In this document: positions 26,212 through 34,726 of the stretch, one piece after another
Position numbering within the stretch: the stretch's first letter is position 1
Layout of the letters: the number at the start of each line of letters is the position of its first letter
Source of the DNA: Azovibrio restrictus DSM 23866
GTDB taxonomy: Bacteria; Pseudomonadota; Gammaproteobacteria; Burkholderiales; Rhodocyclaceae
DNA: 46,086 nucleotides
Assembly (NCBI RefSeq): GCF_000429665.1
Contig: NZ_AUCH01000025.1
Span: 1 to 46,086, forward strand
Direction: 5' to 3'
Notes under the pieces: generated by a model
Seen by the model: the letters and a program-made list of their open reading frames with translations, nothing else
Databases searched by the model: none
What the model was told of the DNA's origin: nothing
Translations under genes and position numbers: made by a program

Positions 26212-26232
26212 GCCATCATTCCCGACCCACCC

Positions 26233-26261
26233 CGAGGGGGCAGCAGCCCCCTCGATTTTTT
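26233..26261 (+). terminator. Terminator after the DUF2189 gene
   Basis: CGAGGGGGC-AGCA-GCCCCCTCG followed by ATTTTTT, only 13 bases before the oligopeptidase start, so the next gene may depend on read-through or a promoter within this short gap. Confidence 0.88.
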
Positions 26262-26273
26262 CCGGCTGACCCG

Positions 26274-28325
26274 ATGACCCAGACCAATCCCCTCCTCATC
26301 CCCGGCGGCCTGCCGCCCTTCGACCGCATCGCCCCGGAACACGTGGCGCCTGCCATCAGCCAGCTGCTCGGCGAGGCCCGGCAACTGCTGGAAGGCCTGA
26401 CCCGGCCCGAAACCCCGGCCACCTGGGCCGATTTCGCCGCCCCCATGACCGACGGCATGGAGCGCCTGGGCTGGGCCTGGGGCATCGTCGGCCACCTGCA
26501 CTCGGTCAATGACATCCCCGCCTGGCGCGACGCCTACAACGCCATGCTGCCGGAGGTGACCCGTTTCTACAGCGAACTGGGACAGAACCTGGCCCTGTTC
26601 GAGAAGTACAAGGCCATCCGCGCCAGCAGCGAATACGCCGGCCTGGGCCAGGCCCGCCAGCGCATCATCGACAACGAGGTGCGCGACTTCCGCCTTTCCG
26701 GCGCCGAACTGCCCGAGGCGGACAAGCCCCGCTTCCAGGCCATCCAGGAAGAACTGGCCGGCCTCGCCGCCAAGTTCTCGGAAAACCTGCTGGATGCCAC
26801 CAACGCCTTCGCCGAGATCATCCAGGACGAAGCCGAGCTGGCAGGCCTGCCCGAGGACGTGAAGCATGCCGCCCGGGCCGCCGCCGAGGCCGCCGGGGTG
26901 GAGGGCTGGAAGTTCAACCTGCAGGCCCCCTCCTACCTGCCGGTGATGCAGTACGCCAGCAACCGGGCCCTGCGCGCCCGCATGTACCGGGCCTACGCCA
27001 CCCGGGCTTCGGAATTCCACGACTCCGGCAGCAAGCCCGAGTGGGACAACAGCGGCCTGATGACCCGCATCCTGGCCCTGCGCCAGGAGGAAGCCCGGCT
27101 TCTGGGCTATGCCAGCTACGCCGAAGTCTCCCTGGTGCCCAAGATGGCCGAATCCCCGGCCCAGGTGCTCGCCTTCCTGCACGACATGGCCGCCAAGGCC
27201 AAACCCTTCGCCCAGCGGGACATGGACGAACTGAAGACCTTCGCCGCCAGCGAACTGGGCCTCACGGACCTGCAGCCCTGGGACGTGGCCTATGTCTCGG
27301 AAAAGCTGCTGCAGGCGCGCTACGCCTTCTCGGAGCAGGAGGTGAAGCAGTATTTCACCGAACCCAAGGTGATCGCCGGCCTGTTCCGGGTCATCGAAAG
27401 CCTGTTCGGGGTGCGCATCCAGCCGGATAACGCCCCGGTCTGGCACGACAGCGTGCGCTTCTTCCGCCTGGAAAACCCGGCCGGGGAACTGGTGGGCCAG
27501 TTCTACCTGGACCTCTACGCCCGGGAAACCAAGCGGGGCGGCGCCTGGATGGATTCCGCCATCTCCCGCCGGCGTACGCCTGCCGGCATCCAGACCCCGG
27601 TGGCCTATCTGAACTGCAACTTCTCCAAGCCCCTGGGGGACAAGCCCGCCACCTTCACCCACGATGAAGTGATCACCCTGTTCCACGAGGCCGGCCACGG
27701 CTTCCACCACCTGCTCACCCAGGTGGAGGAGCTGGGCGTGTCCGGCATCAGCGGCGTGGAGTGGGACGCGGTGGAACTGCCCTCCCAATTCCTGGAGAAC
27801 TTCTGCTGGGAGTGGGAGGTGGTGAAGGACATGACGGCCCACGTGGAGACCGGCGCCCCCCTGCCCCGGGCCCTGTTCGACAAGATGCTCGCCGCCCGGA
27901 ACTTCCAGAGCGGCATGATGACCGTGCGCCAGATCGAGTTCGCCCTGTTCGACATGCTGCTGCACAGCGACTTCGACCCAGCCGGAGGCTCCATCATGGA
28001 ACTCCTGGACCAGGTGCGCCAGGAAGTGGCGGTGCTGGTGCCCCCCGCCTGGCACCGCTTCCCCAACAGCTTCTCGCACATCTTCGCCGGGGGTTATGCG
28101 GCCGGCTACTACAGCTACAAGTGGGCCGAGGTGCTCTCCGCCGACTCCTACGCCGCCTTCGAGGAAACCGGCAATCCCCTGGACCAGCCCACGGGCAAGC
28201 GCTTCCTGGAAGAAATCCTGGCCATGGGCGGGGTGCGCCCGGCGCTGGAATCCTTCAAGGCCTTCCGGGGCCGGGAGCCCAGCCCGGATGCCCTGCTGCG
28301 CCACAGTGGTATGATCCCCGCGTAA
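26274..28325 (+). CDS. prlC: Oligopeptidase A (M3 metallopeptidase)
   Basis: Cytoplasmic zinc peptidase degrading short peptides, including cleaved signal peptides. The 683-residue protein starts MTQTNPLLIPGGLPPFDRI, and the zinc motif HEAGH is at 471-475 (LFHEAGHGFHHLL); the third ligand is the Glu in the later NFCWEWE segment. Length and domain order fit M3A enzymes (OpdA). A terminator precedes it closely. The exported glutaredoxin-like gene starts 19 bases downstream. Confidence 0.95.
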   Translation: MTQTNPLLIPGGLPPFDRIAPEHVAPAISQLLGEARQLLEGLTRPETPATWADFAAPMTDGMERLGWAWGIVGHLHSVNDIPAWRDAYNAMLPEVTRFYSELGQNLALFEKYKAIRASSEYAGLGQARQRIIDNEVRDFRLSGAELPEADKPRFQAIQEELAGLAAKFSENLLDATNAFAEIIQDEAELAGLPEDVKHAARAAAEAAGVEGWKFNLQAPSYLPVMQYASNRALRARMYRAYATRASEFHDSGSKPEWDNSGLMTRILALRQEEARLLGYASYAEVSLVPKMAESPAQVLAFLHDMAAKAKPFAQRDMDELKTFAASELGLTDLQPWDVAYVSEKLLQARYAFSEQEVKQYFTEPKVIAGLFRVIESLFGVRIQPDNAPVWHDSVRFFRLENPAGELVGQFYLDLYARETKRGGAWMDSAISRRRTPAGIQTPVAYLNCNFSKPLGDKPATFTHDEVITLFHEAGHGFHHLLTQVEELGVSGISGVEWDAVELPSQFLENFCWEWEVVKDMTAHVETGAPLPRALFDKMLAARNFQSGMMTVRQIEFALFDMLLHSDFDPAGGSIMELLDQVRQEVAVLVPPAWHRFPNSFSHIFAGGYAAGYYSYKWAEVLSADSYAAFEETGNPLDQPTGKRFLEEILAMGGVRPALESFKAFRGREPSPDALLRHSGMIPA

Positions 28326-28344
28326 ATCCAAGGGGAGATCAAAC

Positions 28345-28854
28345 ATGGCAAAGCAGCGTTTTTCCATTCCCTGCCGGCTCCTGGGAGCCGGCTTCCTGGC
28401 CCTGGTGTGCGGCCTCGCCAGTGCCCAAACCTACCGCTGGGTGGACCCGGCCACGGGCCGGGTGATGTACACCGACACCCCGCCGCCGGGCAATGCCAAG
28501 CAGGTCAGCCGCACCGGCAGGAGCGCCGCGCCGGAGGGCGAGAAGGAACTGCCCTACGCCACCCGCCTGGCCGCCCAGAATTTCCCGGTCACCCTGTACA
28601 CGACCTCCGACTGCGATCCCTGCAACAAGGCCAGGGAACTGCTGAAGAAGCGCAACGTGCCGTTCACGGAGAAGTCGGTCCAGGACGAAGCCCATCTCAA
28701 GGAGCTCAAGACCCTGGCCGGGGATGATCCCTCGCTGCCCTACCTGAAGGTGGGGCGCCAGCTGATCAAGGGTTTCGAGCCCTCCGCCTACGACAGCAAC
28801 CTGGACCTGGCCGGCTATCCCAAGGCCTCCGGCAGCAGCGGAGCCACCCCTTGA
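28345..28854 (+). CDS. Exported DUF4124-glutaredoxin fusion protein
   Basis: A 169-residue predicted periplasmic protein with three parts: a signal peptide (cut near ASAQ, residue 28), a DUF4124 segment (YRWVDPATGRVMYTDTPPP, 30-48), and a glutaredoxin domain (about 80-150) with the active site CDPC at Cys90-Cys93 and SLPYLKVG as the cis-Pro loop. A periplasmic glutaredoxin would act on disulfides outside the glutathione pool. The last bases overlap the TTG start of xth, so the genes are cotranscribed. Partner proteins are unknown. Confidence 0.82.
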   Translation: MAKQRFSIPCRLLGAGFLALVCGLASAQTYRWVDPATGRVMYTDTPPPGNAKQVSRTGRSAAPEGEKELPYATRLAAQNFPVTLYTTSDCDPCNKARELLKKRNVPFTEKSVQDEAHLKELKTLAGDDPSLPYLKVGRQLIKGFEPSAYDSNLDLAGYPKASGSSGATP

Positions 28855-29621
28855 AGCTTGCCGCCTGGAACGTCAACAGCCTCAAGGTCCGCCTGCCCCA
28901 CCTGCTCGACTGGCTCGCCGCCCAGCAGCCGGATGCCCTGTGCCTGCAGGAAACCAAGCTGGAAGACCACAACTTCCCCCGGGCCGAGATCGAGGCGGCC
29001 GGCTACCAGGTGGCCTTCAGCGGCCAGAAGACCTACAACGGGGTCGCCCTGCTCTCCAAAACCCCCATCGAGGATGTGGTGTGCGGCAACCCCCATTACC
29101 CGGACGAGCAGAAGCGCCTGATCGCCGGCACCGTAAACGGGGTGCGGGTGATCTGCGCCTACTTTCCCAACGGCCAGGCCGTGGGCAGCGACAAGTACGC
29201 CTACAAACTGGCCTGGCTGGCCGGTCTCCACACCTGGCTGCAGGAAGAGCTGGGCCGCTACCCGGAACTGGTCCTGGGCGGCGACTACAACATCGCCCCG
29301 GATGACCGGGACGTGCACGACCCGAAGAAATGGGCCGGGGAAATCCTCTGCTCGGAACCGGAGCGGAGCGCCTTCCAGGGCCTGCTGGCCCTGGGCCTCA
29401 AGGACAGCTTCCGCCTCTTCGAGCAGCCGGAAAAAAGCTTCTCCTGGTGGGATTACCGCATGCTCGGCTTCCAGAAGAACCAGGGCCTGCGCATCGACCA
29501 CCTGCTCCTGTCCGCCCCCCTGGCCGCCCGCTGCCGCGCCGCCGGCATAGACCGGGCCCCCCGGAAGCTGGAGCGCCCCTCCGACCACGCCCCGGTCTGG
29601 GCCGAGCTCGCAACCCCATGA
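28851..29621 (+). CDS. xthA: Exodeoxyribonuclease III / AP endonuclease
   Basis: Base-excision repair enzyme cutting at abasic sites. The 256-residue protein starts with TTG overlapping the previous stop. Active-site residues are visible: Asn7 (WNVNSLK), Glu34 (LQETK), Asp145 and Asn147 (GGDYNIAP), Asp216 (LRIDHLL), Asp245-His246 (PSDHAPVW). The end overlaps the next gene's ATG (ATGA), so translation of the Crp-type regulator may be coupled to it. Confidence 0.95.
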   Translation: MKLAAWNVNSLKVRLPHLLDWLAAQQPDALCLQETKLEDHNFPRAEIEAAGYQVAFSGQKTYNGVALLSKTPIEDVVCGNPHYPDEQKRLIAGTVNGVRVICAYFPNGQAVGSDKYAYKLAWLAGLHTWLQEELGRYPELVLGGDYNIAPDDRDVHDPKKWAGEILCSEPERSAFQGLLALGLKDSFRLFEQPEKSFSWWDYRMLGFQKNQGLRIDHLLLSAPLAARCRAAGIDRAPRKLERPSDHAPVWAELATP

Positions 29622-30292
29622 ACTCGGGCCAGGCCAGCCAGCTGCTGCAGCTCTACCCGGCCCTGGCCGCCGCCCTGGCGCCCGGAGAGCGGGAAGGGCT
29701 GCTGCAACCCCAGGCCCTGCTCCGGCTGCCGGCGGGCACCACCGTGTTCACCGAGCAGCAGCCCTGCCGGGGCTTTCCCCTGCTCCTGGGCGGCAGCATC
29801 AAGGTCATCAAGGCCACCCCTTCCGGACGGGAGCTGCTCCTGTACCGGGTGGAGCCCGGCGGCTCCTGCATCATCACCTCCAGCTGCCTGCTGGGACACA
29901 CCGACTACTCGGCCCGGGGCATCGCCGAATCCGAACTCACCCTGCTGATGCTGCCCGCCCCCCTGTTCAGCCGCCTGGTGGGGGAATCCGCCCCGTTCCG
30001 GGACTTCGTCTTCCACCTGTTCGCCGAACGGATTGCCGAGCTGATGCAGCTGGTAGAGGAAGTGGCCTTCAGCCGCCTGGATCAGCGTCTGGCGAAGCTG
30101 CTGCTGGCCAAGGACCAGGAGGTGCTGCATACCACCCATCAGCAGCTGGCCGAGGAACTGGGCAGCGTGCGGGAAATCATCAGCCGCCTGCTGAAGGGAC
30201 TGGCGGCCCAGGGGCTGGTGAGCCTGGGCCGGGAACAGATCGTCCTGCTCGACCGGGCCGGCCTGGCCCGGCTGGCCGACGGCCAGCGCTGA
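29618..30292 (+). CDS. Crp/Fnr-family transcription regulator
   Basis: A 224-residue regulator with an N-terminal cyclic-nucleotide-binding-type beta barrel (about 30-140), a dimer helix, and a C-terminal winged helix-turn-helix with QQLAEELGSVREIISRLL as recognition segment. Glu and Arg at the FNR/CRP contact positions (S-V-R-E-x-x-S-R) allow a TTGA- or TGTGA-type half-site. The N-terminal Cys cluster of FNR is missing, so it should not be an oxygen sensor of that kind. FNR-type palindromes occur before ccp and ccmA in this window; whether this protein binds them is open. Confidence 0.85.
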   Translation: MNSGQASQLLQLYPALAAALAPGEREGLLQPQALLRLPAGTTVFTEQQPCRGFPLLLGGSIKVIKATPSGRELLLYRVEPGGSCIITSSCLLGHTDYSARGIAESELTLLMLPAPLFSRLVGESAPFRDFVFHLFAERIAELMQLVEEVAFSRLDQRLAKLLLAKDQEVLHTTHQQLAEELGSVREIISRLLKGLAAQGLVSLGREQIVLLDRAGLARLADGQR

Positions 30293-30375
30293 GCGCCCGC
30301 CGCCCCTGTAGCAGATGACTTGCACAAAGGCAGAAAATCATAGGCGATCCCTATGAAGCCCATCGGCAATCCCCA

Positions 30376-30405
30376 TTGGCCAGTCCATGAGCGGCGCCTT
30401 ATAGT
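30376..30405 (+). promoter_or_regulatory. Predicted promoter of the DUF2141 gene
   Basis: TTGGCC (30376-30381), 18-base spacer, TATAGT (30400-30405), about 30 bases before the start codon. The rest of the 144-base gap (30293-30436) shows nothing clear. Confidence 0.45.
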
Positions 30406-30436
30406 CCGACGCCATCCATTTCCAGAAAGGCCGACC

Positions 30437-30880
30437 ATGATTTCCCGACTGCTTGCCGCCGCCCTGGGCCTGCTCCTGAGTGGCCTGGCCCAGGCCCAGG
30501 CTCAACCCCAGCCCCAGACCGGCAGCCTCAGCGTCACCCTGACCCAGATCAGGGATGCCCGGGGCCAGCTGCGGGTAGGGCTGTACCAGGACCCCAAGAC
30601 CTTCCGCAAGGAAGCCCAGGCCTTTGCCGTGCAGCAGGTGCCGGCCACCCCGGGCACGGTCCAGGTCCGTTTCACCAACCTGCCGCCGGGCCGCTACGCC
30701 ATCATGGCCTACCATGACGAAAACGGAGACGGGGAGCTGAACCGGCGCCTGGGCATGTTCCCCACCGAGGGTTACGGCCTCTCCAACAACCCCAAGGTCA
30801 TGGGCCCGCCCCAGTTCGAGGACAGCGCCTTCCAGGTCCCCGCTGCCGGCCAGGCCGTGAGCATCGAAATCCGTTACTGA
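30437..30880 (+). CDS. Exported DUF2141 protein
   Basis: A 147-residue secreted protein: signal peptide cut near AQA (about residue 22), then a single beta-sandwich DUF2141 domain with LPPGRYAIMAYHDENGDGELNRRLG (a D-x-N-x-D-G calcium-type loop) and the GYGLSNNPKV block. DUF2141 proteins occur in many Gram-negatives without a firm role. The next gene begins 3 bases after its stop, so cotranscription with the EAL protein is likely. Confidence 0.83.
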   Translation: MISRLLAAALGLLLSGLAQAQAQPQPQTGSLSVTLTQIRDARGQLRVGLYQDPKTFRKEAQAFAVQQVPATPGTVQVRFTNLPPGRYAIMAYHDENGDGELNRRLGMFPTEGYGLSNNPKVMGPPQFEDSAFQVPAAGQAVSIEIRY

Positions 30881-30883
30881 CCC

Positions 30884-32017
30884 ATGTCCCCCATGCCGCA
30901 ATCCACCCTCGTCTTTCACCTCCAGGGCCTGGAGGCCCTGCAGGCCGCCATGGGGGATGCCGCCACCCGGGGCGCCCTGGCGGAGCTGGAACAGGGCGTG
31001 TCGGACATCGGCCGGCAGGTGCTGGCCGGCATGGAAACCCTGGCGCCTCCGCCCAGCAGGTCCCCGGGCCTGTGGCTGCTGCCCTACCGTACCCCGCCCG
31101 CCACGACCCTGGGCGGCAGTTCCGCTGACCGCCAGGAGGCCGTGCTGGGCGCCGCCACCCAGCTGGCCGGCACCCTGGCCCGGGAAATTTTCGGCACCGC
31201 CACCGCCAGCCTGGCCCGCCTGCGGGTCCATCAGTTGCCCGGACAAGCGGACCCGGCCGGGCTGGATGCCCTGCTGACCCAGGCCCCGCCCGCCGCCTGC
31301 GGCGAGGACGAGGCGGCCCTCCAGCCCCTGATCCGCCAGGGAGGCCTGCGCACCCTGCTGCAGCCCATCGTCAGTTTTCCCGACGGCCGCCTGCTGGGTT
31401 ACGAAGCCCTCTCCCGGGGCCCCCAGGGCAGCCCCCTGGAACGGGCCGATCAGCTCTTCGGCGCGGCGGCCCGCTGCGGCCTGAGCCGGGAGCTGGAGAT
31501 CGCCTGCGCCTGGCAGGCCCTGAACTGGCATGGACAGCTGCCTCAAGGGCAGTGGCTGACCGTGAATCTCTCCGCCCCCAGCCTGCGGGACCCGGAGCTG
31601 CGCCATGCCCTGGCCCGCCCCGGCATCGTGGTGGAGCTCACCGAGCACCTGCCCCTGCACGATGCCCAGGCCCTGCTGCCGCTCCTGGCGGAACTGCGGG
31701 CCGGCGGCGCCCAGGTGGCTCTGGACGACACGGGCTGCGGCTTTGCCGACCAGCAGGCGGCGGAAGTGCTGCGCCCGGATTTCATCAAGCTCTGCATCAC
31801 CATCATCCGTAACGTCAGCCGCAACCCGGCGGTGCTGGAAGACCTGGGGCGCAGCATCGGCCACCTGCGCCGGCTGGGCATCCGGGTCCTGGCCGAGGGG
31901 GTGGAAACGGCCCGGGAGGCGGAGATCCTCGGCGGCTTCGCCATCGACTACGCCCAGGGCTGGCTGTACGGCAAACCCCGGGCGGCGGACGAATTGCTGC
32001 CGCCGCCGGCGCCCTGA
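30884..32017 (+). CDS. EAL-domain protein with altered active-site positions
   Basis: Putative cyclic-di-GMP phosphodiesterase or degenerate effector, 377 residues, cytoplasmic. The first 150 residues are helical and match no domain I know. The EAL domain (about 145-367) keeps EAL (174-176), Asn228, ELTE (251-254), Asp281-Asp282, Lys302, AEGVE (337-341) and Gln358. The usual DDFG reads DDTG, and the usual K-[IL]-D reads K-L-C (Cys304), which may alter metal binding. It follows a secreted DUF2141 gene and precedes a thioesterase gene by 19 bases. Confidence 0.83.
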   Translation: MSPMPQSTLVFHLQGLEALQAAMGDAATRGALAELEQGVSDIGRQVLAGMETLAPPPSRSPGLWLLPYRTPPATTLGGSSADRQEAVLGAATQLAGTLAREIFGTATASLARLRVHQLPGQADPAGLDALLTQAPPAACGEDEAALQPLIRQGGLRTLLQPIVSFPDGRLLGYEALSRGPQGSPLERADQLFGAAARCGLSRELEIACAWQALNWHGQLPQGQWLTVNLSAPSLRDPELRHALARPGIVVELTEHLPLHDAQALLPLLAELRAGGAQVALDDTGCGFADQQAAEVLRPDFIKLCITIIRNVSRNPAVLEDLGRSIGHLRRLGIRVLAEGVETAREAEILGGFAIDYAQGWLYGKPRAADELLPPPAP

Positions 32018-32036
32018 ACCTTTCCCTGGAGTTCCC

Positions 32037-32519
32037 ATGCACCTGCCCAAACACCAGCTCGCCATGACCGTCCTGATGACCCCGGACATGGCCAATTTCT
32101 CCGGCAATGTCCACGGCGGCACCATCCTCAAGCTGCTGGACCAGGTGGCCTACGCCTGCGCCAGCCGTTATGCCAGCCAGTACGTGGTCACCCTTTCCGT
32201 GGACCAGGTGATGTTCCGCCAGCCCATCCACGTGGGGGAGCTGGTGACCTTCCTGGCCTCGGTGAATTACACCGGCACCACCTCCATGGAGATCGGCGTC
32301 AAGGTCCTCACCGAGGACATCCGCGCCCAGGTGATCCGCCACGCCAACAGCTGCTTCTTCACCATGGTGGCGGTGGACGAACTGGGCCAGCCGACCCAGG
32401 TGCCGCCCCTCGCCCCCTCGACCCCGGAAGAAAAACGCCGGCACCAGGCCGCCCTGATCCGGCGGGAGCTGCGCAAGGAGTTCGAACGGCGTCAGCAGGA
32501 GCTGCAGAACAGCCGTTGA
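32037..32519 (+). CDS. Acyl-CoA thioesterase, hotdog fold (YciA/Acot type)
   Basis: Hydrolyses acyl-CoA to free acid and CoA. The 160-residue protein has the hotdog signature NVHGGTILKLLDQVAY with Asn24, His26 and Asp35 as likely catalytic residues, and a conserved VDQVMFRQPIHVGELVTF block. A charged helical tail ends the protein. The exact chain length is not predictable. It ends 19 bases before the convergent oxyR stop with no obvious terminator between. Confidence 0.9.
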   Translation: MHLPKHQLAMTVLMTPDMANFSGNVHGGTILKLLDQVAYACASRYASQYVVTLSVDQVMFRQPIHVGELVTFLASVNYTGTTSMEIGVKVLTEDIRAQVIRHANSCFFTMVAVDELGQPTQVPPLAPSTPEEKRRHQAALIRRELRKEFERRQQELQNSR

Positions 32520-32538
32520 GCCCGCGGCACCGCGGCCT

Positions 32539-33447
32539 TCAGTTGCAGAGCAGGCGGTAAGCGGGATTGGTGAGGCTGGCGACGGCCCGAAGCAGGGCCT
32601 CGATGGCCTTGGGCCGCACGAAACCGGCACGCCAGGCCAGGGCGATGCGGCGCGAAGGGGCCGGCTCCCGGAACGGGATCACGGTGATCATGTCGTTGCT
32701 GTAGGGTTGCTGCAGGGCGCCTTCGGGCAGCACCGAGACCCCCAGGCCGGAAGCCACCATGCAGCGGATGGTGCCGATGGAGTGGCCCAGGCGCACATCC
32801 GTGTCCGGGCTGCTGATCTGGGGACAGGCCCCCAGCACCTGGTCCCGGAAACAGTTGCCCGCCTTGAGGAGCAGCACCTCGTCCCCGGTCACATCTTCGG
32901 GATTGATGTGCTCCCGCCCCTCCCAGGCATGTCCCTTGGGCACGATCACCTGGAAGGCTTCATCGTAGAGATTGCGGGTCAGGACCCCGGGCAGGTCGAA
33001 GGGCAGGGCGATGATGACCACGTCCAGCTCATTGGCAAGCAGCATTTCCGCCAGGTGGGCGGTCATGTTCTCCTCGATCTGCAGGGGCATCTCGGCGGCG
33101 ATGGCCTTGAGGGAATGGATCAGCTGGGGCAGCAGATAGGGACCTATGGTGTGGATCACCCCCAGGCGCAGCTCACCCTGCAGCTGGTTGCGGCCGCTCT
33201 TGGCGACCTGACGGATCTTCTCCGCCTCGTCCAGGGTGCGGCGGGCCTGCTCCACCACCCGCAGCCCCACCTGGGTGGGACTCACCATGCCCTTGCCCCG
33301 CTCGAAGAGCTGCACCCCCAGGTCATCCTCGAGGCGGGCGATGGCCACGCTCAAGGTAGGCTGACTGACGGAACAACGCTCAGCCGCCCGGCTGAAATTG
33401 CCTTCCTGGGCCAGGGCAACGATGTAGCGAAGTTCGGTCAGGGTCAT
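32539..33447 (-). CDS. oxyR: Hydrogen peroxide-inducible activator OxyR
   Basis: LysR-family redox regulator, 302 residues. The ATG at 33447 (MTLTELRYIVAL) follows GAGGAG; an upstream extension is rejected. The helix-turn-helix covers about 15-45. The peroxide-sensing cysteines lie at Cys199 and Cys208 (GNCFRDQVLGACP), the same numbering as in E. coli OxyR. It diverges from the cytochrome c peroxidase gene across a region carrying an OxyR-type site, which fits both self-control and activation of the peroxidase. Confidence 0.95.
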   Translation of the reverse strand: MTLTELRYIVALAQEGNFSRAAERCSVSQPTLSVAIARLEDDLGVQLFERGKGMVSPTQVGLRVVEQARRTLDEAEKIRQVAKSGRNQLQGELRLGVIHTIGPYLLPQLIHSLKAIAAEMPLQIEENMTAHLAEMLLANELDVVIIALPFDLPGVLTRNLYDEAFQVIVPKGHAWEGREHINPEDVTGDEVLLLKAGNCFRDQVLGACPQISSPDTDVRLGHSIGTIRCMVASGLGVSVLPEGALQQPYSNDMITVIPFREPAPSRRIALAWRAGFVRPKAIEALLRAVASLTNPAYRLLCN

Positions 33448-33506
33448 CGGGGCTCCTCGAGTGGCAACGACTTGAATCCAAGGCCGGCACCATACCATAT
33501 CGTTTT

Positions 33507-33543
33507 ATAGCCATACACTATAGTGGCTATAGACAAACCCCAT
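33507..33543. promoter_or_regulatory. Four-part OxyR binding site
   Basis: ATAG (33507-33510), N7, CTAT (33518-33521), N7, ATAG (33529-33532), N7, CCAT (33540-33543). This is the published OxyR tetramer pattern ATAG-N7-CTAT-N7-ATAG-N7-CTAT with one mismatch in the last quarter. It lies 60 bases from the oxyR start and 88 from the ccp start, and can control both genes. Confidence 0.8.
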
Positions 33544-33551
33544 AAAAAACA

Positions 33552-33565
33552 TTGACTTAAGTCAA
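33552..33565. promoter_or_regulatory. FNR-type palindrome in the ccp promoter
   Basis: TTGAC-TTAA-GTCAA is a perfect 14-base palindrome matching the FNR/DNR half-site pattern TTGAY-N4-RTCAA. TTGACT may double as the ccp -35, with a weak -10, TAAACC, 16 bases after it. It lies 9 bases past the OxyR site. Confidence 0.5.
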
Positions 33566-33630
33566 CTAAACCATAAACCCCATGGGGACAATGGGTACTC
33601 CATAAATTCATAACAGAACGGGAGTGACTC

Positions 33631-34632
33631 ATGCTGAAAATGACCAAGGCCGCCCTGGCCATCGCCGCCCTGCTCGGTACCGCCGCCCTGGCGCATGCCG
33701 CCGACAGCGAACCCATCCAGCCCATCAAACCAGCCGCCAACATCAATCTGGGCATGGTGGAACTGGGCAAGAAGCTCTACTTCGACCCCCGCCTCTCCAA
33801 GTCTGGCTTCATCTCCTGCAACTCCTGCCACAACCTGTCCATGGGCGGCACCGACAACATCCCCACCTCCATCGGTGACAAGTGGCAGCAGGGCCCCATC
33901 AATGCCCCCACCGTGCTCAACTCCAGCCTCAACCTGGCCCAGTTCTGGGACGGCCGCGCCGCCGACCTGAAGGAGCAGGCCGGCGGCCCCATCGCCAACC
34001 CCGGCGAAATGGCCTTCACCCACACCCTGGCCATCGACGTGCTGAAGTCCATCCCCGGCTATGTGCGCGAATTCAAGCAGGTGTTCGGCAAGGACAAGAT
34101 CGACATCGACCAGGTGACCCTGGCCATCGCCGAGTTCGAGAAGACCCTGGTGACCCCCAATTCCCGCTTCGATCAGTGGCTGCTGGGCAAGAAGGACGCC
34201 CTGACCAAGGATGAACTGGAAGGCTACAAGCTGTTCAAGGACAGCGGCTGCGTCGCCTGCCATAACGGCGAAGCCGTGGGCGGCAACTCCTTCCAGAAGA
34301 TGGGCCTGGTGGAACCCTACAAGGCCAAGAGCCCTGCCGAAGGCCGGGTGGCCGTGACCGGCAAGGATGCCGACCGCTTCAACTTCAAGGTGCCCACCCT
34401 GCGCAACGTGGAAATGACCTATCCCTACTTCCACGACGGGGCCGCCAACACCCTGACCGAAGCCGTAGACACCATGGGCCGCCTGCAACTGGGCAAGAAG
34501 TTCAGCAAGGAGGAAAACGCCAGGATCGTGGCCTTCCTGAAGACCCTGACCGGTGACCAGCCCGCCTTCCAGCTGCCCATCCTGCCCCCCTCTTCCGACA
34601 GCACCCCCCGCCCGACGCCCTTCAGCAAGTAA
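33631..34632 (+). CDS. ccp: Di-haem cytochrome c peroxidase
   Basis: Periplasmic enzyme reducing hydrogen peroxide with electrons from cytochrome c. The 333-residue protein has a signal peptide ending AHA (about residue 23) and two haem-attachment motifs, CNSCH (63-67) and CVACH (207-211). The first half carries the peroxidatic haem region, the second the electron-entry haem. The ATG follows GGGAG. Its maturation needs the Ccm system encoded downstream. MauG-type relatives share the two motifs, but the length and FWDGRA/NPGEMA blocks fit CcpA. Confidence 0.95.
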   Translation: MLKMTKAALAIAALLGTAALAHAADSEPIQPIKPAANINLGMVELGKKLYFDPRLSKSGFISCNSCHNLSMGGTDNIPTSIGDKWQQGPINAPTVLNSSLNLAQFWDGRAADLKEQAGGPIANPGEMAFTHTLAIDVLKSIPGYVREFKQVFGKDKIDIDQVTLAIAEFEKTLVTPNSRFDQWLLGKKDALTKDELEGYKLFKDSGCVACHNGEAVGGNSFQKMGLVEPYKAKSPAEGRVAVTGKDADRFNFKVPTLRNVEMTYPYFHDGAANTLTEAVDTMGRLQLGKKFSKEENARIVAFLKTLTGDQPAFQLPILPPSSDSTPRPTPFSK

Positions 34633-34645
34633 GGGGGACCCTGCA

Positions 34646-34679
34646 CGACAGGGGCTTGCCAGCCCCTGTCGTTTTTTTT
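34646..34679 (+). terminator. Terminator of ccp
   Basis: CGACAGGGGC, 6-base loop, GCCCCTGTCG, then eight T's. It separates ccp from the ccm operon. Confidence 0.92.
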
Positions 34680-34726
34680 GCCCCGGGCCGGAACAGGCGC
34701 GAGCCCGATCCCGGACATGCCCGGTT

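Noticed and set aside
26190..28367. A long minus-strand open frame opposite oligopeptidase A
   Set aside because: Same antisense effect of high-GC codons; the plus-strand protein has an intact zinc motif and family-wide similarity.
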